12,550 nt of DNA from the NCBI GenBank assembly GCA_023415375.1, contig JAEZKW010000303.1:1-12550 (forward strand). Direction: 5' to 3'. This DNA is from Bacillota bacterium (GTDB lineage Bacteria > Bacillota > UBA4882 > UBA8346). Each line of letters begins with the position of its first letter. Positions within the stretch are counted from its first letter, which is position 1. Below, one piece after another: positions 1 through 5,655 of the stretch. The position numbers and the translations under genes were made by a program. The notes below the pieces were generated by a model that did no database searches, was not told where the DNA came from, and saw only the letters and a list, made by a program, of their open reading frames with translations.

Positions 1-1006
1 TTAACGAATGAAAATTCGCTGCATTGCGAATTAGAATACCCTGGAGAGCCATTTTATCTTGGAGCTCAGCCGCTGAGAGCCGGGGAGAATTAATTTTGAC
101 CAAAATAAAATTGCTCTGGGGCGGGAATGGTTTTAAAGAAGGAATGTTGAGTAATTCTTGAAATAGCCATTTTGTCTCCATTGTCAACCAAAGCGAAGTC
201 TTTGCCAAAAATTCGGGGATTTCAGGTAAATAATTACCAATAATACAGGATAACGCATTCACCGACCAGGGAATTTTACTTTGGGCCATTTTTTCGATCC
301 ATGGAGAAGGGCCCAGGCCATAGCCGAGCCGTAAACCGGGCAGAGCAAGGATTTTAGTAAAAGAACGGATGATAAAAAGGTTGTCGTGATTTTTCAGCCA
401 GGGGGCCATAGAATAACGGTTACCTGGCGCCGTAAGTTCAATAAATGATTCATCCAAGATAAAAGTGACCTTTTTGCGTTTTGCCAGATCAACGAGGCTC
501 GTTAATTCCGCGGGAGATAGTAAAGTTGAAGTGGGATTATTGGGGTTACATAAGCATAAGCAATCGACTGTTTCTATGCTATCTGCAAGCTTAGTTAAGT
601 CGGGTTTAAACCCCTCAGCCTCCGATAGTTTATAATAATGGACATTCACATCTGCTAAACGAGCCGCTTTTTCGTATTCGCTAAAGGTCGGTGCATAAAG
701 CAGCAGATTTTTCGGCCTTAATGTATTCAACAAGAGATAAATAATTTCAGAGGCACCATTGCCGGGAATAATCTGTGAGTATGGGACATCCAGATATTGA
801 GCGATATTTTGGCGAAGGGTGTAATATTCCGGGTCAGGGTAAAAAGTAAGCTGGTCAATATTTCTAATGAAACGTTCTTTTAGGGACTTCGGCATACCAA
901 GCGGATTAATATTGGAACTGAAGTCCAGGATTTTTTGGGGGTCAAGGTGTAACTTTTGGGCTACTTGATGAATATTTCCCCCATGTTGGTTATCGGATTG
1001 TGGCAA
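1..1006 (-). CDS. cobD: L-threonine-O-3-phosphate decarboxylase CobD (3' end beyond window)
   Basis: PLP enzyme that makes (R)-1-aminopropan-2-ol O-phosphate, the linker of the cobalamin nucleotide loop. The reading frame is open to the left edge, so about 335 residues are visible; the family is near 360 and only the last 20-30 residues should be missing. Seen: N-terminal HGGN (residues 8-11), NINPLG (32-37), the YPDP segment (56-59), CNPNNPTS (153-160), DES near 185-187, the PLP lysine in SFTK (K218) and GLRLGYG (224-230). This is the class I/II aminotransferase fold in its CobD/HisC-like form. An ATG at 1036 is in frame, but a strong AAGGGGAG lies six bases before the TTG at 1006, so TTG is taken as the start. 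The ATG would overlap the end of cbiB by 10 bp. Last visible gene of the riboswitch-led operon. The name CobD follows the Salmonella scheme. Confidence 0.93.
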   Translation of the reverse strand, partial: MPQSDNQHGGNIHQVAQKLHLDPQKILDFSSNINPLGMPKSLKERFIRNIDQLTFYPDPEYYTLRQNIAQYLDVPYSQIIPGNGASEIIYLLLNTLRPKNLLLYAPTFSEYEKAARLADVNVHYYKLSEAEGFKPDLTKLADSIETVDCLCLCNPNNPTSTLLSPAELTSLVDLAKRKKVTFILDESFIELTAPGNRYSMAPWLKNHDNLFIIRSFTKILALPGLRLGYGLGPSPWIEKMAQSKIPWSVNALSCIIGNYLPEIPEFLAKTSLWLTMETKWLFQELLNIPSLKPFPPQSNFILVKINSPRLSAAELQDKMALQGILIRNAANFHSL

Positions 1007-1012
1007 CTTTGA

Positions 1013-1020
1013 CTCCCCTT
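1013..1020 (-). promoter_or_regulatory. Ribosome binding site deciding the cobD start
   Basis: AAGGGGAG on the minus strand, six bases before TTG at 1006-1004. The in-frame ATG at 1036-1034 has no comparable site upstream. This favours a TTG start ten codons downstream of that ATG. Confidence 0.7.
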
Positions 1021-1026
1021 TCTTTA

Positions 1027-2046
1027 TTATAAGCATACCGTAAGAATCACCATGAATCCGATGATGCTGGTAACTGCCGCGGTATAATATAACATTTTAA
1101 TAGTTTGTAAAATATCATGATTCGCTAAATCCCTGGTCGGGTCACCGAGTGTCGGTTTTTGGACCCGTTTACCGAAGTAGGTGTTGGCACCACCCAGTTG
1201 GACTCCTAAACCTCCGGCTACAGCCGCTTCAGGAAAAGCACAATTAGGGCTGGCATGTTTTCGGCGGTCCCGGCGCATCATGGTAAAACTATTGAGAAAT
1301 CCTTTGCCCATTATAAAAAAACTAAATGGAATCAACAAGCCGGAGAGCCTGGCTGGAAGATAGTTAGCGAAATCATCAAGTCTGGCGGAGGCCCATCCCC
1401 AATACAGATACCGATCGTTTTTATATCCTACCATCGAATCTAACGTACTGATGGCTTTGAATGCAAGAGTAAGCGGGGCGGCTATTCCAAAACAAGAACC
1501 AATGACGATATAGAAGAGGGGGGATATGACCCCATCCACGGTATTTTCGGCTGTAGTTTCTACCACAGCCCGAATAACTTCTTTTTCATCCAAATGCCTA
1601 GTTTCCCTGCCCACTAACATGCCGACCCGCTCGCGCGCTTTAAGAAGATTATTTTGGATGAGTAAAGTATGGACCTTTAAGGCTTCATCCGCCAGACACC
1701 GGGTCGCTAATGTGGTATATAAGAAATAAACGTTAACAATGTGGAACAGTATGGGGTTAATGTCGGCTGCGATTTTAAGAATGAACCAAGCCCCTGTAAA
1801 AGTGATTCCAACTGTTAAGGCGGCCAGAATGACGCCGAAAGATCGTTCCCAAACCGCTTGGGACGCTTGAGAATGTTGATGGAAATGAACCTTGCTTTGC
1901 AATCTGCGTAGTAAATTCTCTATCGCCTGAATTAAAAGTCCGATAGCCCGGACCGGGTGATACAACCAATAAGGGTCTCCAATCAACCAATCAAGAACAA
2001 TGGCAAATCCATAATCCATCAAGCGGTCCATCACCAATTTTGCCAT
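1027..2046 (-). CDS. cbiB: Adenosylcobinamide-phosphate synthase CbiB
   Basis: Integral membrane amide ligase that couples aminopropanol phosphate (product of the next gene, cobD) to adenosylcobyric acid. Family hallmarks seen: LDWLIGDP (18-25) with HPVRAIG (30-36), AENTVDGVISPLFY (166-179), STLDSMVGYKNDRY (200-213) and SPNCAFPEAAVAGGLGVQLGG (266-286). Several hydrophobic segments (about 71-95, 97-112, 174-198, 235-250, 320-337) fit a polytopic protein. The length of 339 is a little above the usual 310-325, from a polar insert around residues 46-64. The ATG at 2046 sits one base after GGAGG, too close for good initiation; TTG at codon 4 (2037, ten-base spacing) is a better candidate. The 67-bp gap to cobC is the second widest inside the operon. 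Called cobD in the Pseudomonas nomenclature. Confidence 0.95.
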   Translation of the reverse strand: MAKLVMDRLMDYGFAIVLDWLIGDPYWLYHPVRAIGLLIQAIENLLRRLQSKVHFHQHSQASQAVWERSFGVILAALTVGITFTGAWFILKIAADINPILFHIVNVYFLYTTLATRCLADEALKVHTLLIQNNLLKARERVGMLVGRETRHLDEKEVIRAVVETTAENTVDGVISPLFYIVIGSCFGIAAPLTLAFKAISTLDSMVGYKNDRYLYWGWASARLDDFANYLPARLSGLLIPFSFFIMGKGFLNSFTMMRRDRRKHASPNCAFPEAAVAGGLGVQLGGANTYFGKRVQKPTLGDPTRDLANHDILQTIKMLYYTAAVTSIIGFMVILTVCL

Positions 2047-2113
2047 ACCTCCGTTAGCTATCCATTAAGGGAGTCACTGAATCTATGACTTAAGTATACA
2101 AGATATTCGTTTA

Positions 2114-2704
2114 TTAGCCATTAAGCATTGTTAAATAAGCATATCCGCCTTCGTCCACTTCCACTTTGGCAATACTTCCTATGTCGATTTTAAACCGCCA
2201 ACAGTCCTCGGCTTTAAATCCCAACAGATGGGTAATCATGGTGCGGATACAACCACCATGGGTTACCAGTAAGATCCGCTCGTTTGGACAACTTTGAATT
2301 ATGCCATCAATAAAAGATATTATCCGTTGGTGGAATTGTATGAGATGTTCTCCGCCAGGAATGGGGCAAGTGGGATCCTTGAGCCATAATTCGGCTTCAA
2401 CTGGATGATTAGCCTTGATATCGGCTAATGTTAGATTATCCCACAGGCCGAAGTCCCTTTCTTTAAGGGATTCCGAAGTTCGTATCTTTAGTCCGTAGGC
2501 CTTATTAATGATTTCTGCGGTTCGATAAGTCCGTTTTAATGGGCTGGAAAAAATCGCATCGGGTATTTGATGGGCCAGTTTTTCTTTGATGGTATAGGCC
2601 TGTGTCGTTCCTACCTCAGTTAATTCCAAATCGGTCCAACCGACAAAAGCCTTTCTTTGACTACCATCGGTTTCTCCATGGCGAATCAAAATAAGTTCCA
2701 ACAT
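2114..2704 (-). CDS. cobC: Alpha-ribazole phosphatase (histidine phosphatase family)
   Basis: Histidine phosphatase of the phosphoglycerate mutase superfamily. In this operon it most likely dephosphorylates alpha-ribazole 5'-phosphate or adenosylcobalamin 5'-phosphate, the final step. Seen: RHGET (8-12) with the phospho-accepting H9, SSPLKRTYRTAE (53-64) with R58, the acid in KERDFG (81-86), PGGE (116-119) and the second histidine in THGG (H149). The 196 residues match CobC-type enzymes (about 200). The start is ATG at 2704 with AAAGG eight bases upstream, and the gap from the cobS stop is 16 bp, so translation is probably coupled. Histidine phosphatases cannot be told apart by motif alone; the CobC call rests mainly on the operon context. 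Confidence 0.88.
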   Translation of the reverse strand: MLELILIRHGETDGSQRKAFVGWTDLELTEVGTTQAYTIKEKLAHQIPDAIFSSPLKRTYRTAEIINKAYGLKIRTSESLKERDFGLWDNLTLADIKANHPVEAELWLKDPTCPIPGGEHLIQFHQRIISFIDGIIQSCPNERILLVTHGGCIRTMITHLLGFKAEDCWRFKIDIGSIAKVEVDEGGYAYLTMLNG

Positions 2705-2720
2705 GAGCTAAGCCTTTCTC

Positions 2721-3509
2721 TTACAGTAAAGTTTGGGGACGCAAGTAAATAAGGTATATCAAAACTAAATACAATAGCTGAGCTAATTCGCAAACCGCGC
2801 CTAAAATATCACCGGTGATTCCATCAATTTTGGCAGCGAAAAATTTAATGACTAAAGATATTAAAACTCCTGTCAAAAAAACGATCAGGAGTCCCTTGAT
2901 TCCAAGGAACAGAACAAATAGGATACTCGTGATCGTTATACCGATGAGTATTTCCTTCGGACCACAGAAATTAATAAAATGAACTCCCAGACCGTTTTGC
3001 CGTGCATATTTCTCAAGTCCGGCTGCAAGAGGGAGGGCCATTCTTCCGATAACCGGCATTAATACAATCAGTCTCAAGTCTTTCGTTGGAATTTGCATTA
3101 TAAAAAAAATGTAGCTAAGGATAATAAGGATGATGGCTAAAACACCATTTGTCCCGATCCGGCTATCTTTCATGATTTCTAGGATACGTTCTTTGGGCCG
3201 ATGAGAAAATAATCCGTCCGCCGTATCACCGATTCCATCAAGGTGTAGTCCGCCCGTGAGAAAGACATAGATGATACATAAAAATAAGCTGCTAATAATG
3301 GCGGGAAAGAGGAATCGTAGTATATAAAAACTACCGGCCAGAATTCCACCCAGCAGTAAACCGATCAAAGGGGCATAAGGCAGTGACTTGCCAAAATCCT
3401 CTGGTTCCATTGAAATATAAAGCTTTAAAGGAATGGTCGTTAAAAATTGAATTAACCATAAGATTTGTTTAATGATTCGCAAAACAAAATTCGCTCCTTT
3501 ATACTGCAC
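2721..3509 (-). CDS. cobS: Adenosylcobinamide-GDP ribazoletransferase (cobalamin synthase) CobS
   Basis: Membrane enzyme that joins adenosylcobinamide-GDP (from CobU) and alpha-ribazole (phosphate) to give adenosylcobalamin (phosphate). The defining motif DGIGDTADGL lies at 91-100 (aspartates 91, 95, 98), followed by MKDSRIGTNGV (113-123), the usual CobS metal/phosphate site. Several hydrophobic helices flank it (about 47-68, 70-86, 123-137, 190-225, 240-256). The open frame from GTG at 3509 gives 262 residues. Family members usually start just before the helix with FLTTIPLK, and a clear AAAGGAG (3500-3494) sits inside this 5' extension, 11 bases before TTG at 3482. A 253-residue protein starting at 3482 is therefore a strong alternative. 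It lies 66 bp downstream of cobU. Confidence 0.94.
   Translation of the reverse strand: MQYKGANFVLRIIKQILWLIQFLTTIPLKLYISMEPEDFGKSLPYAPLIGLLLGGILAGSFYILRFLFPAIISSLFLCIIYVFLTGGLHLDGIGDTADGLFSHRPKERILEIMKDSRIGTNGVLAIILIILSYIFFIMQIPTKDLRLIVLMPVIGRMALPLAAGLEKYARQNGLGVHFINFCGPKEILIGITITSILFVLFLGIKGLLIVFLTGVLISLVIKFFAAKIDGITGDILGAVCELAQLLYLVLIYLIYLRPQTLL
3494..3500 (-). promoter_or_regulatory. Ribosome binding site inside the predicted cobS 5' end
   Basis: AAAGGAG on the minus strand lies within the longest cobS frame, 11 bases before TTG at 3482. It suggests that translation starts at 3482 rather than at GTG 3509, which has only a weak AAGGG upstream. Confidence 0.5.
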
Positions 3510-3575
3510 GCGCCCTTAATCGATAGTATAACTTTTGAGATTTTTTAGTTTGGAGCAAAGATATTTTTTTAAGTG

Positions 3576-4133
3576 TTATTTTATTTGCAGCGGAATTCCT
3601 GATACGCATAAAAAGACTTCTTGAGCAGCCGAAGCCAATAACTGGTTGATCCGGCCATGAATATCCATAAAAATCCGGGAAAGACGGTTTCCAGGCATTA
3701 GTCCCATCCCAAGTTCATTGGTAACCAGGATAATGGGAATATCTAACTTGTCCGCACAAATAATCAATTTTTGAAACTCTTTCCGGGATTGTTCTTCAAG
3801 GTCGGCAATCATCGAAAAGTCGGCGGTCTCCCAATCCACTCCGGCATCGAATAATAAATTATTAAGCATTACCGTAACACAATCCAATAAAACAGCTGAT
3901 TTTCCCGGAGTATTTTTCAAAATCAGCGTATCTAAATCCCGATAGGCCTCAATCGTTTGCCAATGAGAAGGCCGATGTTCGCGGTGTTTTGCAATCCGTT
4001 CTTCCATTTCAGAATCGATTGGAAGAGCAGTTGCAATATATAGGACATTTGAACCGGCCTTGGATGCTATCTTTTCAGCATATGTGCTTTTACCGCTGCG
4101 AGCCCCGCCGGTGATTAAAATCAATTTCGCCAC
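3576..4133 (-). CDS. cobU: Adenosylcobinamide kinase / adenosylcobinamide-phosphate guanylyltransferase CobU
   Basis: Bifunctional cytoplasmic enzyme: it phosphorylates adenosylcobinamide, then transfers GMP to give adenosylcobinamide-GDP, the substrate of CobS encoded next. Seen: P-loop GGARSGKS (9-16), the segment RIAKHREHRP (46-55) containing the probable guanylylated histidine H50, and VTNELGMGLMPGNRLSR (about 137-153), the typical CobU signature. The 185 residues match the family (about 180). The start is GTG at 4133, with AAAGGTAGG about 11 bases upstream. First structural gene of the operon, about 250 bp downstream of the riboswitch. A small basic frame (4121-4249) overlaps its first codons. 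Confidence 0.95.
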   Translation of the reverse strand: MAKLILITGGARSGKSTYAEKIASKAGSNVLYIATALPIDSEMEERIAKHREHRPSHWQTIEAYRDLDTLILKNTPGKSAVLLDCVTVMLNNLLFDAGVDWETADFSMIADLEEQSRKEFQKLIICADKLDIPIILVTNELGMGLMPGNRLSRIFMDIHGRINQLLASAAQEVFLCVSGIPLQIK

Positions 4134-4157
4134 GTTTTTTGATGCCTACCTTTTATC

Positions 4158-4189
4158 ACTATATCATTATTTCTGGGTGTGAATGTCAA
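4158..4189 (-). promoter_or_regulatory. Weak candidate internal promoter before cobU
   Basis: A perfect TTGACA (4189-4184) faces cobU downstream of the riboswitch. The -10 region is poor: GATATA at 18 bases or TATAGT at 20 bases. If active, it would bypass riboswitch control. Low confidence. Confidence 0.25.
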
Positions 4190-4229
4190 CCAGGCTTTCG
4201 CTAGCAATATTCGCTTCTTGAAATATATC

Positions 4230-4243
4230 CGCGCGCGCGCGCG
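4230..4243. repeat. (CG)7 dinucleotide tract in the cobU leader
   Basis: Fourteen bases of uninterrupted alternating C and G in an otherwise AT-rich leader, between the riboswitch and cobU. Such tracts can adopt Z-DNA, are prone to slippage, and in RNA form a tight self-complementary hairpin. No protein-coding constraint explains it unless the small leader frame is real. Confidence 0.9.
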
Positions 4244-4310
4244 AGTCATCGTAAAATTTTTTCCGGAAAGCAAGAATAAGGCATCCCCCTAGAGAGAGCT
4301 TTTATAAATA

Positions 4311-4337
4311 AAAAAATTAATCCTGGAGATTAATTTT
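4311..4337 (-). terminator. AU-rich hairpin with U-run in the riboswitch leader (possible expression platform)
   Basis: On the minus strand AAAATTAATC (4337-4328) and GATTAATTTT (4322-4313) form a perfect 10-bp stem with loop TCCAG, followed by further U's. It lies about 45 bases after the riboswitch P1 stem and before cobU, where an intrinsic terminator of the expression platform is expected. The stem has few GC pairs, so its strength is uncertain. A second small hairpin, CCTTC-GGAGG-GAAGG followed by CTTTTATTT (about 4350-4375), lies between it and the aptamer and could be part of the switch. Confidence 0.5.
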
Positions 4338-4379
4338 CGATCAAATAAAAGCCTTCCCTCCGAAGGTAATAAATTATAA

Positions 4380-4535
4380 AGGTATAGGCAGGTCTCCTGA
4401 CTTACGATTCATTTGCAACCGCGGCCTTCCCGAGGGTTCTCGGTGGCACGAAGCACGGAGCATCATCATTTACAGTAGCGGGGGCTGTAACGGATTTAAA
4501 CCGTTTTCCCTTTTCAATCCGTTTTACGGATACCT
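4380..4535 (-). ncRNA. Cobalamin (AdoCbl) riboswitch aptamer
   Basis: Read on the minus strand, the P1 stem AGGTAT (4535-4530) pairs with ATACCT (4385-4380). Just before the 3' P1 arm is the B12 box AAGTCAGGAGACCTGCCT (4403-4386). In between are the conserved core GGGAAAACGG followed by AATCCGTTACAGCCCCCGCTACTGTAA-type bases (about 4511-4470) and the GTGCCACCGAGAACCCTCGGGAAGGC arm (about 4448-4420). These are hallmarks of the class I cobalamin aptamer. It lies in the 5' leader of cobU and should repress the whole cobU-cobS-cobC-cbiB-cobD unit when adenosylcobalamin is bound. The leader to cobU is about 420 nt, long enough for a transcriptional switch. Confidence 0.96.
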
Positions 4536-4558
4536 AACCAATATTTAGTTTTAAGCAA

Positions 4559-4587
4559 AATCTATCATTAAATTAAGAAATAGTCAA
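4559..4587 (-). promoter_or_regulatory. Sigma-70/A-type promoter of the cobalamin operon
   Basis: TTGACT (4587-4582), 17-base spacer, TAGATT (4564-4559) on the minus strand. The predicted start near 4552 is some 17 bases before the riboswitch P1 stem, as expected for the leader. Confidence 0.7.
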
Positions 4588-4618
4588 TCATAATCATGTG
4601 CAAAATACTTTAATTTTG

Positions 4619-4643
4619 GTAACCATTTTGAATCTAAGGTTAC
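4619..4643. repeat. Inverted repeat GTAACC-13-GGTTAC upstream of the cob promoter
   Basis: Exact 6-bp arms (4619-4624 and 4638-4643) between the end of the small gene at 4719 and the cob promoter. It could be an operator or a weak transcript end for the small gene, but no U-run follows. The rest of 4588-4718 shows nothing else I can support. Confidence 0.3.
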
Positions 4644-4718
4644 GTCGATTAATAATATTATATTTGCAGCTTAAAAATTCAATTTTGCGGTTGAAAGAGG
4701 CGATGGTAGGGACTGACT

Positions 4719-4949
4719 TTAGTTGCAGGTATCTATCAAAGGATTTTTAAATGGAAGAGGAACAACGTCTAAAATTACCGGTTTGATGCAGATTTTATAC
4801 CGAAGCCGTAACAACTTCCGTAAAAAGTTCCGAATTAAATTGACAATTCCATCCGTAATGGTATTAATATCAGCCATTGTCATATCCTCAGCAATTGCAA
4901 ACGTAAGTATGATTTGAACATCTTGATGTTGAGCGGGGTCATGGTTCAT
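4719..4949 (-). CDS. Small protein of unknown function (76 aa)
   Basis: I do not recognise this protein. The gene itself is well supported: AGGAGG (4963-4958) lies eight bases before ATG at 4949, one of the best ribosome binding sites in the window. The N-terminal 20 residues are polar to hydrophobic (VQIILTFAIAED at 12-23). A middle segment (about 26-50) could form an amphipathic helix ending in a basic cluster RKLLRLRYK. The C-terminal part (51-76) is rich in Pro, Val and Ile. No signal peptide or metal motif is evident. It lies 124 bp downstream of another small gene on the same strand and about 160 bp before the cob promoter, so it need not belong to the cob operon. A sporulation role is conceivable because spoIIP is divergent nearby, but nothing in the sequence shows it. 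Confidence 0.6.
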   Translation of the reverse strand: MNHDPAQHQDVQIILTFAIAEDMTMADINTITDGIVNLIRNFLRKLLRLRYKICIKPVILDVVPLPFKNPLIDTCN

Positions 4950-4995
4950 TTCAAATTCCTCCTAATGAAATAATGGTAGTTTATAGTACAATTTC

Positions 4996-5061
4996 AGAAG
5001 GATTACCCCATAATAAGGCAATCCTTCTTTTAGTTCCGCATCAGATGGACTCGGAACTAAA
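4996..5061 (-). repeat. Two directly abutting hairpins between the small genes
   Basis: Hairpin A: perfect 10-bp stem TTTAGTTCCG (5029-5038) with CGGAACTAAA (5052-5061), 13-base loop. Hairpin B: 9-bp stem AGAAGGATT (4996-5004) with AATCCTTCT (5020-5028), extended by one G-U and two GC pairs when read on the minus strand. The two stems touch at 5028/5029 and could stack. No U-run follows on the minus strand. On the plus strand a short TTTT follows B, but no plus-strand gene precedes it. They may be an RNA processing or attenuation site between the two small genes. Confidence 0.6.
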
Positions 5062-5073
5062 GTTCAAATAAAA

Positions 5074-5301
5074 CTACTTATGGTTATTTTCATCGGAAGA
5101 GATAATCAGAATTTGAAATGGCAGTTTCTTCTCAAGGAAGAAATTCTGCTTTTCAAATGAAAGGAATTTCTCGACATCGATGAAGCCGGTTATTGCAATG
5201 CTGGGAAATCGGCCGATCAAGAACCGCTGCTCTTCACTTTCGATTCGAATCTCTGAATCAATAATTCGGAAGTCTTTGCGTTCATCTGGTCTACCATCCA
5301 T
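5074..5301 (-). CDS. Small charged protein of unknown function (75 aa)
   Basis: Not recognised. The start is well supported: AAAGGAG lies seven bases before ATG at 5301. The 75-residue product is rich in Glu, Asp, Lys and Phe, with a charged N-terminus (MDGRPDERKD), a central alternating polar/hydrophobic stretch (about 17-45) and a hydrophobic strand-like segment FQILIISS near 62-69. The look is of a small soluble beta-rich protein; no signal peptide, membrane helix or metal motif is visible. It is divergent from spoIIP, with about 350 bp of AT-rich DNA between, and is followed by the abutting hairpins and the second small gene. The pair may be co-transcribed. No function is assigned. Confidence 0.6.
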   Translation of the reverse strand: MDGRPDERKDFRIIDSEIRIESEEQRFLIGRFPSIAITGFIDVEKFLSFEKQNFFLEKKLPFQILIISSDENNHK

Positions 5302-5655
5302 TTTATTACTCCTTTATTATAGGATTGAAAGGGCATAGCCCTCCGGGCATTAACTATTTGGTTGCTTGCCCTTTGATAAAATATGTTATATAAAACATGA
5401 AAGTTCGTAACTTAAATCAACAAATTATTCCCTCATATATTTTTGTATTGTTATCTTATGGACGAAACAAATAAAAAGGTTGAGCTAAATTGGATTATTT
5501 CGGGGTTTTCACAGTTTGAACGGTGCAAATAAAATACTCTGATAATATGTGTGGTGTTGTATTCAGGAATCATAACAAGATCCGGGCATAATTCATTGGT
5601 ATAGGAATGACGATTTTACCAGACTACAAAAGGCCAGCTTTAATTGAAATAAAAA
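5302..5655. promoter_or_regulatory. Divergent intergenic region between the small genes and spoIIP
   Basis: No convincing gene is seen in these 354 bp. On the small-gene side an 8-bp inverted repeat, AAAGGGCA (5328-5335) with TGCCCTTT (5367-5374), encloses smaller GGGC/GCCC pairings and would give a structured 5' leader. Further out is the near-palindrome ATGTT-ATATAA-AACAT (5383-5398). On the spoIIP side GTATA (5599-5603), 16 bases, then CAGACTA (5620-5626) loosely resembles a forespore sigma-F/G promoter (consensus about GYATA and CATACTA). Confidence 0.4.
5599..5626 (+). promoter_or_regulatory. Candidate forespore-type (sigma-F/G) promoter of spoIIP
   Basis: GTATA and CAGACTA with a 16-base spacer; the latter differs from the sigma-G -10 CATACTA by one base. 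The position, about 30 bp before the first start codon, and the sporulation gene downstream make it plausible, but the match is short and could be chance. Confidence 0.25.

Larger units (their letters stand above)
4121..4249 (-). other. Possible 42-residue leader ORF overlapping the cobU start
   Basis: ATG at 4249 opens a 42-codon frame whose TGA (4123-4121) lies just inside cobU. The (CG)7 tract encodes an alternating Arg-Ala run near its N-terminus and the product would be strongly basic. No good ribosome binding site precedes it, although its ATG overlaps the TGA of an even shorter frame. It resembles no family I know. It may be chance; it is recorded because it would couple leader translation to cobU. 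Confidence 0.12.

Noticed and set aside
3520..3575. TATACT in the cobU-cobS gap as an internal promoter
   Set aside because: No -35 match at 16-18 bases and no extended -10; not supportable.
4723..4917. 64-codon plus-strand frame opposite the small gene at 4719-4949
   Set aside because: No ribosome binding site, while the minus-strand frame over the same bases has an ideal one; treated as a shadow.
5397..5476. Short plus-strand frame (about 25 codons) in the spoIIP upstream region
   Set aside because: ATG without ribosome binding site, AT-rich content and no recognisable motif; likely chance.
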